Origin: Bacillota bacterium
GTDB lineage: Bacteria > Bacillota > Clostridia > Acetivibrionales > DTU013
Assembly: GCA_023433505.1 (NCBI GenBank)
Contig: JAEZCO010000056.1
Location: 50,906-114,905 of the forward strand
Direction of reading: 5' to 3'
DNA length: 64,000 nucleotides
This document shows, piece by piece, positions 8,363 to 17,088 of this stretch (its first letter is position 1; the number at the start of each line of letters is the position of its first letter). A program made the translations under genes and the position numbers. Under the pieces are notes generated by a model. It was not told where the DNA came from, searched no databases, and saw only the letters and a list, made by a program, of their open reading frames with translations.

Positions 8363-10078
8363 ATGCTTAAGAGTATTAGTTTGAATTCCTATTGGAATAT
8401 CAGGTTTGATGAGGAGGACAGGGGGATTGAAGACAACTGGCACATAAACCAGCCCGACAGTCTTGAAAGTATCTGGGTCCCCTCCTGCTGGAACGAATTG
8501 CGGGAGGAATATCTTCATTATGTCGGAGTGGCCTGGTATTACAAGAAATTTCTTTACAGGGAGTCGCCGGAGGCCAAAAGGCAAGTCCTGTTCTTTAACG
8601 GCATAAATTACAAATGCAGGATCTGGCTGAACGGCAAGCAGGTAGGCAGGCATACAGGAGGATTCACGCCCTTTGAGGTCGATATAACCAATGCTGTGGT
8701 TAAAAACGGCGAGAACTTCCTGGTCATACGGGTAGACAGCACCATCACAAACATGACCTCACCTCCCTATGGCGTTGACTGGTTCAACTACGGAGGCATC
8801 TACAGGGATGTGCAGCTCCTTGAGACGGGCGAAGCGTGGATAGACGACGTAACCGTCAGGACAAAAATGAGCGGGGATGTCGGGATAAAAGTGGATATCG
8901 GCAGCTTTACGCCGGGGCCGCACTATGCCCTTGAGCTATGCGTCAATGAAAAAGAAAAGGCCGCTTCCGTGTATAGTTTAAGCTACACAGCGGCTTCCTC
9001 CTGCAGTTGCATCGATTTGAAGCTGGAACAGCCAAAGCTGTGGTCGCCGGACACCCCGTATTTGTATGAGTTCATGATCGTGCTGAAAAGGGATAATGAG
9101 ATCCAGGATATTTGGGAGCACAAAATCGGTGTCAGGGAATTTTCGATAAAAAACAGACAGGTTTATATCAATGAAAAACGGGTCAATCTGAGGGGCTATG
9201 CCAAGCATGAGGAATATCCGATGCTGGGGCGCACCTTTTCCTATGACATTGTCAGGAAAGACTATGAGATCTGCAAACAGGGGAACGCAAACCTGGTCAG
9301 GCTGGTGCACTATCCCCACCATCTGCAGGAGTATGAAATCGCCAGCGAGACAGGGATGGTGGCAATCGCCGAAGTGCCCAATGTGAACTTCAAAAAAGAA
9401 CAGTTCATGAACCCCGAGCTGCTTGAGCTGGCAGTCAATCAGATGAAGGAGACCATAAAATATTGCAAGAATGAAGCTTGCATCATGTTCTGGAGCTTGT
9501 TTATAGAGTGCAAGACCTATGAGGATGCCGCGGTGGAATTTGTCCGCAAGTATATACAGCTTGCCAGAGAATCGGACCCGACAAGGTTTACGGTGCATGC
9601 CTCGGATATACCCCTTGAAGACAGGACCTATGAATACTTTGACGTGGTGGGGATAAATTACTGGAGGGGCTGGTACGGAGGGCATACCATAGAGGAGGGA
9701 AGCAGTCTGCTGGATAAAATAGCCGCAAGGTACCCCGACAAACCGGTATTGATGACTTCCGGAGGCTGGGAGGGATTGTATGGCAGTCACTCCTACAGAG
9801 GGAACGTGAAATGGTCTGAGGAGTCCCAGGCGGATTATCTTGAAAAGCTCACGGAAATGTACATAGCCAAGCCTTACATAATAGGTCAGGTGGTATGGAC
9901 CTTCAATGACTTCAGGGTATGGCCGTGGGTGACGGACGGCAATGCATACTGGCCCAACAGACCCATGGAGATGAATTATAAAGGAGCCGTGGACTGCTTC
10001 AGAAGGCCGAAGCTTGCCTATTACAGATTGCAGGAGACCTTTAAAAAATGGGATGGCAGAGGGAATTGCGATTTATAA
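8363..10078 (+). CDS. Glycoside hydrolase family 2 protein with altered catalytic motifs
   Basis: 571 residues with the GH2 layout: sugar-binding jelly roll (about 1-150, with GVAWYYKKF and NGKQVGRHTGGFTPFEVDIT), Ig-like sandwich (about 155-255) and TIM barrel (about 260-560). Relatives are beta-galactosidases or beta-glucuronidases, probably cytoplasmic here since no signal peptide is seen. The usual acid/base motif WSxxNE reads WSLFIE, keeping Glu382 but with Ile for Asn. The usual nucleophile motif TExG reads TSGGWEG, with Ser466 where Glu is expected and a Glu at 470. It may be inactive, use a shifted nucleophile, or have another activity. Start chosen by AAGGTGAGGA just upstream. Confidence 0.8.
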   Translation: MLKSISLNSYWNIRFDEEDRGIEDNWHINQPDSLESIWVPSCWNELREEYLHYVGVAWYYKKFLYRESPEAKRQVLFFNGINYKCRIWLNGKQVGRHTGGFTPFEVDITNAVVKNGENFLVIRVDSTITNMTSPPYGVDWFNYGGIYRDVQLLETGEAWIDDVTVRTKMSGDVGIKVDIGSFTPGPHYALELCVNEKEKAASVYSLSYTAASSCSCIDLKLEQPKLWSPDTPYLYEFMIVLKRDNEIQDIWEHKIGVREFSIKNRQVYINEKRVNLRGYAKHEEYPMLGRTFSYDIVRKDYEICKQGNANLVRLVHYPHHLQEYEIASETGMVAIAEVPNVNFKKEQFMNPELLELAVNQMKETIKYCKNEACIMFWSLFIECKTYEDAAVEFVRKYIQLARESDPTRFTVHASDIPLEDRTYEYFDVVGINYWRGWYGGHTIEEGSSLLDKIAARYPDKPVLMTSGGWEGLYGSHSYRGNVKWSEESQADYLEKLTEMYIAKPYIIGQVVWTFNDFRVWPWVTDGNAYWPNRPMEMNYKGAVDCFRRPKLAYYRLQETFKKWDGRGNCDL

Positions 10079-10111
10079 GCAGTCCCTATATTAGTAGAAA
10101 CTGAAAGGAAA

Positions 10112-10146
10112 AAAGGAATATGGCAGCTTGTCTGCCATATTCCTTT
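10112..10146. terminator. Bidirectional terminator
   Basis: A 15-base stem (AAAGGAATATGGCAG with CTGCCATATTCCTTT) sits between the convergent GH2 and hydrogenase genes. A/T tracts on both sides suit termination from either strand. Confidence 0.65.
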
Positions 10147-10204
10147 CCTATTGTTATCTTTCTTTCAAATTATACTCTATAAGCAGCTTTCGAATAGGCT
10201 GCTG

Positions 10205-13200
10205 CTAATTAACGCGTGCATGAATGCTGTCGAGGATAGCCTCTCCGATCCGTTTTCCGTTAAGGGTCACATAAATGCCTTCACCGGCGTGATTCTCCTT
10301 CAAACGGATTGTTTTTACCTCAATAAAGGGGTCCATCTTAAGCTGCTTTATGGCATCCGACAACTGGGTATAAAGTTCTTTTGAACCTAAAGCTTTGCAA
10401 GCGTCACAGGTGCAGATGGTATATTCCCGTGTGACAAAGGTGGAATCGGCCTTTTTCCGCATGTTTTTACCGGAGCTGTCGCCGTTTTTCGGAGAGTACC
10501 CGGTATGCAGCAGCTCATGGGCAAGATGGGAGTTGGCGTCGCCGTAGAAATCCTTGTAAAGCCACAAAACATCGGGATTTTCCTGGGACTTACGGTATTT
10601 TGCAGTCTTATCGATATTGACCAGGACCTGCTGGCGTTTTTCCAGGGCATCCACTTTTTCCGGAACCGGATGGCCTGCTCCGCAGATGCAGCCGCCGGGG
10701 CATGCCATGACTTCGATCAGATCGTAGCCCACATCGATGCCCTGGATGATTTTCTCAATGATGGGCTCCGCATTGTGCAGACCGCTGATGACAGCGACAC
10801 GGACCTTTGTGCCGTTAGCCTCCACCGTAGCCTCTTTGACGCCCTCAAAACCGCGGATTTCTTCGAAGTCCAGGTGGTCGGTGAGGACATTTCCGGTAAG
10901 CTTTTCTACCGCCATCCGCAGCGCGGCTTCCGCGACTCCTCCGGATGCTCCGAAAAGAACGCCGGCGCCGGATACCTGCTTATAGGGCTCATCGAATTCC
11001 TGGGGCTCAATTGCTGCAGTATCAATGCGCGCAAGCTTTACCATCTCCAGCATTTCACTGGAGGTAAGAACCGCGTCGACATCACGTATTCCGTCCGGTG
11101 CAAATTCAGGCCGCGCCGCTTCATGCTTCTTCGCCAGGCAGGGGACCACCGAGACCACATACAGATCTTCTTTATTAATACCCGCAAGCTTAGCATAATG
11201 GCTTTTTACCGTCGCACCCATCATCATTTGAGGGGATTTGCAGCTGGACAGGTGAGGGATGATTTCCGGATAGCGCTTTTCGACAAAATTGACCCAGCCG
11301 GGGCAGCAGGAGGTGAACTGGGGCATTACACCCTTTTCCTCAACACGGGTCAGGAACTCTGTGGTCTCTTCTACAATGGTCAGGTCCGCGGCAAAAGAGA
11401 AGTCAAAAACCTTGTCGAAGCCCAGCTTTTTAAGAAGCCCGGCCATAAAGGGAGATGCGGCGTCAAAAGGGATGCCGAACTTTGTAGAGATAATGCTGCG
11501 TACTGCCGGCGCAACAAAGGCAACAACCGTCTTACCGGGATCATTGACAGCCCGGAAAACCTTGCCTCTTTCACGGCGGTAATCCAGGGCGCCGCAAGGA
11601 CAAGCCGTGACGCACTGCCCGCAGCTGACGCAGTCTGTTTCCTGCAGCGGAAGACCACTCTTGGTACCCACCAACTGCCGGCCGTGTTTCATATAAAAGG
11701 CCAGAATGTCCGGTCCCTCGATCTCAGCGCAGGCAGCGATACAGCGTCCGCAGGAGATGCACTTGTTATGGTCGCGCATGATGAAGGGATGATCGTCTAC
11801 AATGGGGATATACGGACGTTCATGGATCGGATTCTTAAATTCGATAGTATGAGAGCAGGCCTCTTTTCTCAAATCACAGGTGAAACGCTGAGAGCATCCG
11901 CATTTCAGGCAGCGGCGCGCTTCATCCCTGGCGGTTTGCTCGGCTAATCCCAGCTCAACCTCCGTAAAGTTTTTATTGCGCTCATTCACAGAAAGAGCCG
12001 GCATTACGGCACGCGCCAGTTTAGGCATCTCATTGAACTCCCATTTCGGAAGATCTTCCATGGTGCCGCGGCTGCAGCTATAGTCGATAGTAGCCTCTTT
12101 GACATAGCCTTTCGTGAGGAAGCTGTCCATGGCTTCCGCCGCGTGACGGCCGGCAGCTACAGCCTGGATGACGGTGGCGGGACCTGTTACGCAGTCGCCC
12201 CCGGCGAATATCTTGATTTCGGAAGTTTGGGAGGTTTTGCCGTTGATTTCGATATCTCCCCACTTATTCAGCTTCACCGGCAGGTCGTTATACAGGAATT
12301 GCGTATTTGTGCTCTGGCCGATGGCGCCGATAATTGTGTCGGCCTCAATGATAATGTCGCTGCCTTCAATTGGAACCGGACGGCGGCGGCCGGAACGGTC
12401 GGGCTCGCCCAGGGTCATTTTGATGCAATGCAGCATTTTTTTACCGTCCTCGGAAACAATGCTGTTGGGCGCCATTAAGAAGAGCATTTCAACTCCTTCA
12501 TGCATGGCTTCTTCAACTTCATAGGGCTCTGCCGGCATTTCTTCCCGGGTACGGCGGTAGATGAGCTTCACTGATTTTGCCCCTTTGCGCAATGCGACCC
12601 GGGCACAGTCGATGGCCGTATTGCCGCCGCCGATAACCACTACGGTGTCACCCAGCTTTATATTTACTCCTTTTGTGACTTGTTCAAGGTACTGTATGCC
12701 AAGCCACACACCTTCCAGGTTTTCGCCTTCAATATGCAGGGGCGTGGCACGCCATGAGCCGATGGCCAGATAAACCGAGTCGAAATCTTTGTTGAGATCC
12801 TCCAGAGAGAGATGCGTTCCCAGAGCCTTTCCCGTCATTATTTTTACACCCAGTTTTTTCATGCTGTCGATTTCTTTGTCCAGCGTAGCCTTAGGCAGCC
12901 GGTATTCGGGTATGCCGTAACGCATCATCCCGCCGGCATGGGGCAGGCGCTCAAACACAGTCACGTCATGGCCGTTTATTGCGCTGTAATAAGCCGCCGA
13001 CAGACCGGAGGGGCCTGAGCCGACAATAGCGATTTTCTTGCCTGATGCAGGGCTTTTATCCGGCAGCCAGGGATTTTCCTGGGACAGATCCCAATCTGCA
13101 GCAAAACGCTTGACATAATTGATGGCTACAGGCGAATCCACAAGGTTCCGGCGGCACTGTGCCTCGCAGGGATGGGGGCAGACACGTCCGCATACAAGGG

Positions 13201-13642
13201 GGAAGGGATTGTTATCCTTAATCACGCGTATGGCGGATTCATAGTTCCCATTGCCTACATGGCGAAGATAAGATTGTATATCGATGTTGGCCGGACAGGT
13301 CATTACACAAGGCGCGACACAGTCGGCGTTATGATCGGAAAGAAGCTGCTCAAGGCGCACTTTCCGGTAATTCTCAAGCTTTGGGCTGTTGGTGTGAATG
13401 ATCATGCCTTCTTTCATAGGGGTCTGACAGGCCTTGACATCCCGTTCGCCATTTGCACCCAGTTCAACCACACACAAGCCGCAGTTTCCGTTTGACCTCT
13501 CAAGCCTGATATCATAACAGAGGTGCGGTATATGAATACCTTCCTGCAGTAGTGCCTGTAGAATGGTGAGATTATCATAGACTTCGACTTCCCGATCATT
13601 GACAGTTACCTTAATGCGTTTTTGATTCTCTAATGTCTTCAT
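10205..13642 (-). CDS. Multidomain [FeFe] hydrogenase fused to a GltD-like NAD(P)H flavoprotein
   Basis: 1145 residues. Domains in order: [2Fe-2S] ferredoxin (about 8-85, CGLC motif); Cys-rich Fer4_20 segment and GltD/DPD-type FAD-NAD(P) module (about 105-560, with GSGPSGLSAAYY and GGGNTAIDCARVAL); two [4Fe-4S] clusters (CISCGRCIAAC and CVSCGQCVTACPCG); H-cluster domain with all three signatures (TSCCPGW near 775, PCLAKKHEAARPE near 832, MACPGGCICGAGHP near 979); and a C-terminal domain with CTCDAC. It probably couples NAD(P)H or ferredoxin oxidation to H2 in one cytoplasmic polypeptide. Start set by AAAGAGGTC 8 bases before ATG 13642 rather than the ATG 17 codons upstream. The hyd maturases are not in this window. 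Confidence 0.9.
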   Translation of the reverse strand: MKTLENQKRIKVTVNDREVEVYDNLTILQALLQEGIHIPHLCYDIRLERSNGNCGLCVVELGANGERDVKACQTPMKEGMIIHTNSPKLENYRKVRLEQLLSDHNADCVAPCVMTCPANIDIQSYLRHVGNGNYESAIRVIKDNNPFPLVCGRVCPHPCEAQCRRNLVDSPVAINYVKRFAADWDLSQENPWLPDKSPASGKKIAIVGSGPSGLSAAYYSAINGHDVTVFERLPHAGGMMRYGIPEYRLPKATLDKEIDSMKKLGVKIMTGKALGTHLSLEDLNKDFDSVYLAIGSWRATPLHIEGENLEGVWLGIQYLEQVTKGVNIKLGDTVVVIGGGNTAIDCARVALRKGAKSVKLIYRRTREEMPAEPYEVEEAMHEGVEMLFLMAPNSIVSEDGKKMLHCIKMTLGEPDRSGRRRPVPIEGSDIIIEADTIIGAIGQSTNTQFLYNDLPVKLNKWGDIEINGKTSQTSEIKIFAGGDCVTGPATVIQAVAAGRHAAEAMDSFLTKGYVKEATIDYSCSRGTMEDLPKWEFNEMPKLARAVMPALSVNERNKNFTEVELGLAEQTARDEARRCLKCGCSQRFTCDLRKEACSHTIEFKNPIHERPYIPIVDDHPFIMRDHNKCISCGRCIAACAEIEGPDILAFYMKHGRQLVGTKSGLPLQETDCVSCGQCVTACPCGALDYRRERGKVFRAVNDPGKTVVAFVAPAVRSIISTKFGIPFDAASPFMAGLLKKLGFDKVFDFSFAADLTIVEETTEFLTRVEEKGVMPQFTSCCPGWVNFVEKRYPEIIPHLSSCKSPQMMMGATVKSHYAKLAGINKEDLYVVSVVPCLAKKHEAARPEFAPDGIRDVDAVLTSSEMLEMVKLARIDTAAIEPQEFDEPYKQVSGAGVLFGASGGVAEAALRMAVEKLTGNVLTDHLDFEEIRGFEGVKEATVEANGTKVRVAVISGLHNAEPIIEKIIQGIDVGYDLIEVMACPGGCICGAGHPVPEKVDALEKRQQVLVNIDKTAKYRKSQENPDVLWLYKDFYGDANSHLAHELLHTGYSPKNGDSSGKNMRKKADSTFVTREYTICTCDACKALGSKELYTQLSDAIKQLKMDPFIEVKTIRLKENHAGEGIYVTLNGKRIGEAILDSIHARVN

Positions 13643-13951
13643 ATCTTTGACCTCTTTGCTTTGTATTTTACTGTATAAAAATACTGTATACAATAATAAT
13701 AACGGATTAAATCGGATTTGTCATTTCTTATTTGTGTTTTTTTTATCAATCTTTTAAAAAATTTTCAATCCAAAATATTCCGGGCTGTTTTTTCAAGATG
13801 CGGGAGCAAAAACGGGGGGTACTGCGTCTATAGATATAAGCAGCATGAGAGTAGGCAAAGAAAGTGCAATAGAATATCTGTTTTGTAGTAAAATATAGGT
13901 GATATTTATTAATAATAATATAAAGGGCTTTTAGTGACTGGAGAATGCAAA

Positions 13952-15232
13952 ATGAAAAAGATAAAAATAAAATTGAGCAGCGGGCTTTTGATGCTGGCTC
14001 TGCTGACTTTTACAGGTTGTTCCGCCTTTACTGGGGACAAGACATCTGACGGCAGCACAGCTCAACAGCAGCAATCCTCGGATACTCAGAAACCCTCGGA
14101 AACAGAGGTGCAGCAATCTGAGACAGAAGCCGACCCAATAGCGGAGCAAATAGAAAATATGACCATAGAGGAAAAAATCGGTCAAATGGTCATCGTCGGT
14201 CTTGAGGGCTATGAACCGGATGAAAACGCCGAAGCCATGATCCGTGACTACCATGTGGGAGGCTTTATTCTGTTCCGGAACAATGTCAAAAGCTCCGGCC
14301 AGCTTTTGACCCTGCTGAATACATTAAAGCAAGAAAACACCGTAAACAAGGTACCCCTGTTCCTGTCCGTGGATGAAGAAGGCGGCCGGATTGACAGGAT
14401 GCCCGAGGATATCTCCAAGCTTCCGTCCAATATGGACATAGGCAAGATAAATAACGGGGATTTTTCCTATAAAATCGGCGGATTACTAGCACAGCAGATC
14501 AAAGCATTCGGTTTCAATATGGATTTCGCTCCTGTTCTGGACATTTTCAGCAACCCGAAAAATACAGTCATTGGGGATAGATCTTTCGGTACCGGCGCCG
14601 ACGTTGTCAGCAAATTGGGAATACAGACAATGAAGGGCATAAGGGAAGGCGGCATAATCCCCGTTGTCAAGCACTTCCCCGGACACGGAGATACAATCAT
14701 AGACTCCCATGTGGGCTTGCCTTCCGTCGACTATGATATGGAAAGACTGACAAGTTTCGAGTTTGTTCCTTTCAAGGAGGCCATTGACAACCAGGCGGAT
14801 GTGGTAATGGTCGCGCACATTTTACTGAGCAAAATCGACCCGGAATATCCGGCCTCCCTTTCAAAAACCGTAATCACGGATGTATTGCGAGATCAATTGG
14901 GATTTAAGGGCGTTATCGTCACCGACGATATGACAATGGGCGCTATTGAAAAAAACTATGAGGTAGGTAAAGCCGCTGTCAGGTCGGTAAATGCAGGCAG
15001 CGACATTGTGCTTGTCTGCCATGAGCATGAAAAAAGGCTTGCGGTGCTGGACGCCTTGCTAAAAGCCGCGGAAGACGGCACCATTACAGAAGAACGGGTC
15101 AATGAAAGCTTATACAGGATTTTGTCGCTGAAAAGCAAATATGCGTTAAGTGACAGTAGTATTGGAACCGTCAACATAAAAGAAATAAACAGCAGGATCA
15201 AAACAGTATTGGAAGCTGCTCAAAACAAATGA
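13952..15232 (+). CDS. nagZ: Beta-N-acetylhexosaminidase, GH3 (NagZ-like) lipoprotein
   Basis: 426 residues that cleave N-acetylglucosamine from muropeptides or chitin-type oligosaccharides outside the cell. A lipobox (LLTFTGC) and a Gln/Ser/Thr-rich linker (to about residue 60) precede a GH3 N-terminal barrel. It carries the NagZ-type signature KHFPGHGDTIIDSH with the His/Asp dyad that replaces a Glu acid/base, and the nucleophile region IVTDDMTMGAI. There is no C-terminal GH3 domain, as in single-domain NagZ. GGAGA lies 7 bases before ATG 13952; a GTG six codons upstream is less likely. Isolated gene, likely peptidoglycan recycling. Confidence 0.88.
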   Translation: MKKIKIKLSSGLLMLALLTFTGCSAFTGDKTSDGSTAQQQQSSDTQKPSETEVQQSETEADPIAEQIENMTIEEKIGQMVIVGLEGYEPDENAEAMIRDYHVGGFILFRNNVKSSGQLLTLLNTLKQENTVNKVPLFLSVDEEGGRIDRMPEDISKLPSNMDIGKINNGDFSYKIGGLLAQQIKAFGFNMDFAPVLDIFSNPKNTVIGDRSFGTGADVVSKLGIQTMKGIREGGIIPVVKHFPGHGDTIIDSHVGLPSVDYDMERLTSFEFVPFKEAIDNQADVVMVAHILLSKIDPEYPASLSKTVITDVLRDQLGFKGVIVTDDMTMGAIEKNYEVGKAAVRSVNAGSDIVLVCHEHEKRLAVLDALLKAAEDGTITEERVNESLYRILSLKSKYALSDSSIGTVNIKEINSRIKTVLEAAQNK

Positions 15233-15335
15233 AAAACTTTCATTTGTTGAAGGATTTTAGCAACAGCTATTGAATATATACGTTATAAGCTTTCTAAGCT
15301 TTGATGAAATTTTGATTTGGAAGGAGATGTTCAAA

Positions 15336-15398
15336 ATGGGAGACAAAAACATTAAGAAGGAAACAAAAAAACCAAAACAAGCAAAGAAACCGAAGTAA
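15336..15398 (+). CDS. Very small lysine-rich protein (20 residues)
   Basis: The 20-codon frame begins MGDKNIKKETKK, contains 10 lysines and no membrane segment, and has a strong AAGGAG site 8 bases before its ATG. Such Lys-rich micro-proteins occur in clostridial genomes without assigned function. The next gene starts 199 bases downstream. The ribosome site and composition support a real peptide, but this is not certain. Confidence 0.5.
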   Translation: MGDKNIKKETKKPKQAKKPK

Positions 15399-15597
15399 GA
15401 AGTCAGCAAATTAAAACTAATCTAATAGTAAACTCACAGGGGTGGTTCTTCGATATAAAGCATGGACTGCCCCTGTTCCATAGATTCGGCGGTCTATCGC
15501 GCATTATCGGATAAAAAAAGCGGAATATTATGCATGTATAGAATTTGATTGATTCCAGCATAGTAAGGTAAAAGACAAAAAGGGAGGATGAAATCAA

Positions 15598-15777
15598 ATG
15601 GATAATAGTTGTCAACGGATCATGTGTTCAGTTGGAAGTTGTGTTCACAACAAAAAGGATGCAAATTATTGCACCTTGGGCGCAGTACAGGTAAGCGCAT
15701 CGGCAAAATCCGACAGTGGCGCTCCTTATGATGAAACCCTTTGCGCCAGCTACAAATCCCAGCATGCCAAGAAATAG
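15598..15777 (+). CDS. DUF1540 small cysteine-rich protein
   Basis: 59 residues with the DUF1540 pattern: a CSVGSCVHN motif near the N-terminus, a central YCTL motif and a late LCASYK motif (normally C-x-S-F/Y). It is probably a small metal-binding protein; the family is common in spore-forming Firmicutes and its role is unknown. A GGGAGG site lies 10 bases before the ATG. Convincing despite its size because the cysteine spacing is preserved. Confidence 0.75.
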   Translation: MDNSCQRIMCSVGSCVHNKKDANYCTLGAVQVSASAKSDSGAPYDETLCASYKSQHAKK

Positions 15778-15913
15778 CAACGGCGTAATGCTGTGAAGAC
15801 AAAGCCGGGGCGGTTCTCGTGGTTGAATTGGCTACCGGGACCGTCCTTTTAATTTTCCTCTGAAATATCTAAAAGCCAGTGATGTTCAGGGCTTTCAGGA
15901 GATTTCAGATTCC

Positions 15914-15932
15914 TTTGTGCAAGTTGCACAAA
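15914..15932. promoter_or_regulatory. Perfect 9-bp inverted-repeat operator upstream of mdh
   Basis: TTTGTGCAA, one central G, TTGCACAAA: a perfect palindrome 172 bases before mdh and about 40 bases upstream of the predicted -35. It resembles Rex half-sites (TTGTGnA) but with a shorter centre, so Rex or another dimeric regulator is possible. Confidence 0.5.
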
Positions 15933-15937
15933 ATTCG

Positions 15938-16001
15938 ACGTTAAAAATATAACAAAGTTTGTGAAAAAAATATTGATATCCGGAATGATTTTTGCTATCC
16001 T
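15938..16001 (+). promoter_or_regulatory. mdh promoter region with a Rex-like site
   Basis: 15938-15955 (ACGTTAAAAATATAACAA) matches 11 of 14 fixed positions of the Rex consensus TTGTTAA-N4-TTAACAA. TTGATA (15973-15978), a 17-base spacer and TATCCT (15996-16001) form a reasonable sigma-A promoter, leaving a leader of about 95 bases before mdh. Confidence 0.5.
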
Positions 16002-16104
16002 TGATACTATGTATAAAAATCGGGGGTAGGATTGCATTAAATCCGAAATCGATTTTGACAGCAAATTTTTCAAATATTAAATTATTATAAGTAAAGGGGC
16101 TAAT

Positions 16105-17055
16105 ATGAGTAACATCAAATCAAAAGTAGCAATCGTTGGCGCAGGATTTGTAGGCGCATCTACGGCATTTGCTTTGTCAATGAAGCAAATCACCAATGAA
16201 ATGGTTCTAATTGACGTCTTTAAGGATAAAGCCGCCGGGGAAGCCATGGATATCAATCACGGACTGCCGTTTGTAGGACAGATGAATGTCTACGACGGAG
16301 ATTATTCGGATTGCGCGGATTGTGATGCCATCATCATCACCGCAGGAGCTAACCGGAAACCAGGCGAGACGCGTATAGACCTTGCCCGTAAGAACGTGGC
16401 CATTGCAAAGGAAATTACCGCCAACATAATGAAATATTATACCCGCGGAGTTATCCTGGTCGTTGCCAATCCGGTAGATATTCTGACCTATAAGATCCAA
16501 AAATGGTCGGGCTTGCCAAACGGCAGGGTATTGGGGACAGGAACCGTTCTGGACAGCTCCAGGTTCAGGTATCTTCTCAGTGAGAAATTCGACGTGGATG
16601 TAAAAAATGTTCATGGCTATATTATCGGTGAACATGGTGATTCCCAACTGCCGCTGTGGAGCGCAACCCATATCGCCGGAAAAAATATCACGGAGTTTTT
16701 CGACGATCCGGCCTACAACATAGATGATGCATATAAGGCAGCCGTTATTGCGGATGTGAAATGTGCAGGCGCCGAAATCATTAAGAGAAAAGGCGCAACC
16801 TACTATGCGATAGCAATTACGGTCAATACAATTCTTGAATCCCTGCTGAAAAATCAGAATACCATCCGTACAGTCAGCTCGGTAATCAACGGCAATTACG
16901 GTATTGAGGACGTGGCGCTGAGCCTTCCGTCCATAGTGAATTCCAACGGAGTCAAGAGCATTATGGATTTGAAGCTGACAGCGGATGAGCTGGCTGCCCT
17001 TCAATTTTCCTCAAAACAATTAAAGAGTATTCTTGATGAAGTAAAAGATATATAA
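16105..17055 (+). CDS. mdh: Malate dehydrogenase (LDH/MDH family)
   Basis: 316 residues of the lactate/malate dehydrogenase family: Rossmann glycine motif GAGFVGAS (about 10-17), mobile-loop motif AGANRKPGETR and catalytic His177 in GEHGDSQLP. The specificity position after AGAN is Arg84, as in malate dehydrogenases; lactate dehydrogenases have Gln there. This and the adjacent malic enzyme gene argue for NADH-dependent oxaloacetate reduction rather than lactate formation. The overall sequence is LDH-like, so a homology search alone could mislabel it. AAAGGGG precedes the start. It is probably co-transcribed with the malic enzyme gene 33 bases downstream. Confidence 0.85.
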   Translation: MSNIKSKVAIVGAGFVGASTAFALSMKQITNEMVLIDVFKDKAAGEAMDINHGLPFVGQMNVYDGDYSDCADCDAIIITAGANRKPGETRIDLARKNVAIAKEITANIMKYYTRGVILVVANPVDILTYKIQKWSGLPNGRVLGTGTVLDSSRFRYLLSEKFDVDVKNVHGYIIGEHGDSQLPLWSATHIAGKNITEFFDDPAYNIDDAYKAAVIADVKCAGAEIIKRKGATYYAIAITVNTILESLLKNQNTIRTVSSVINGNYGIEDVALSLPSIVNSNGVKSIMDLKLTADELAALQFSSKQLKSILDEVKDI

Positions 17056-17088
17056 TATACGGGAAAATATAACGAAGGAGTGATAGAA

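Noticed and set aside
10505..11947. 480-codon plus-strand frame inside the hydrogenase gene
   Set aside because: It is antisense to the conserved H-cluster and flavoprotein domains and resembles no protein family.
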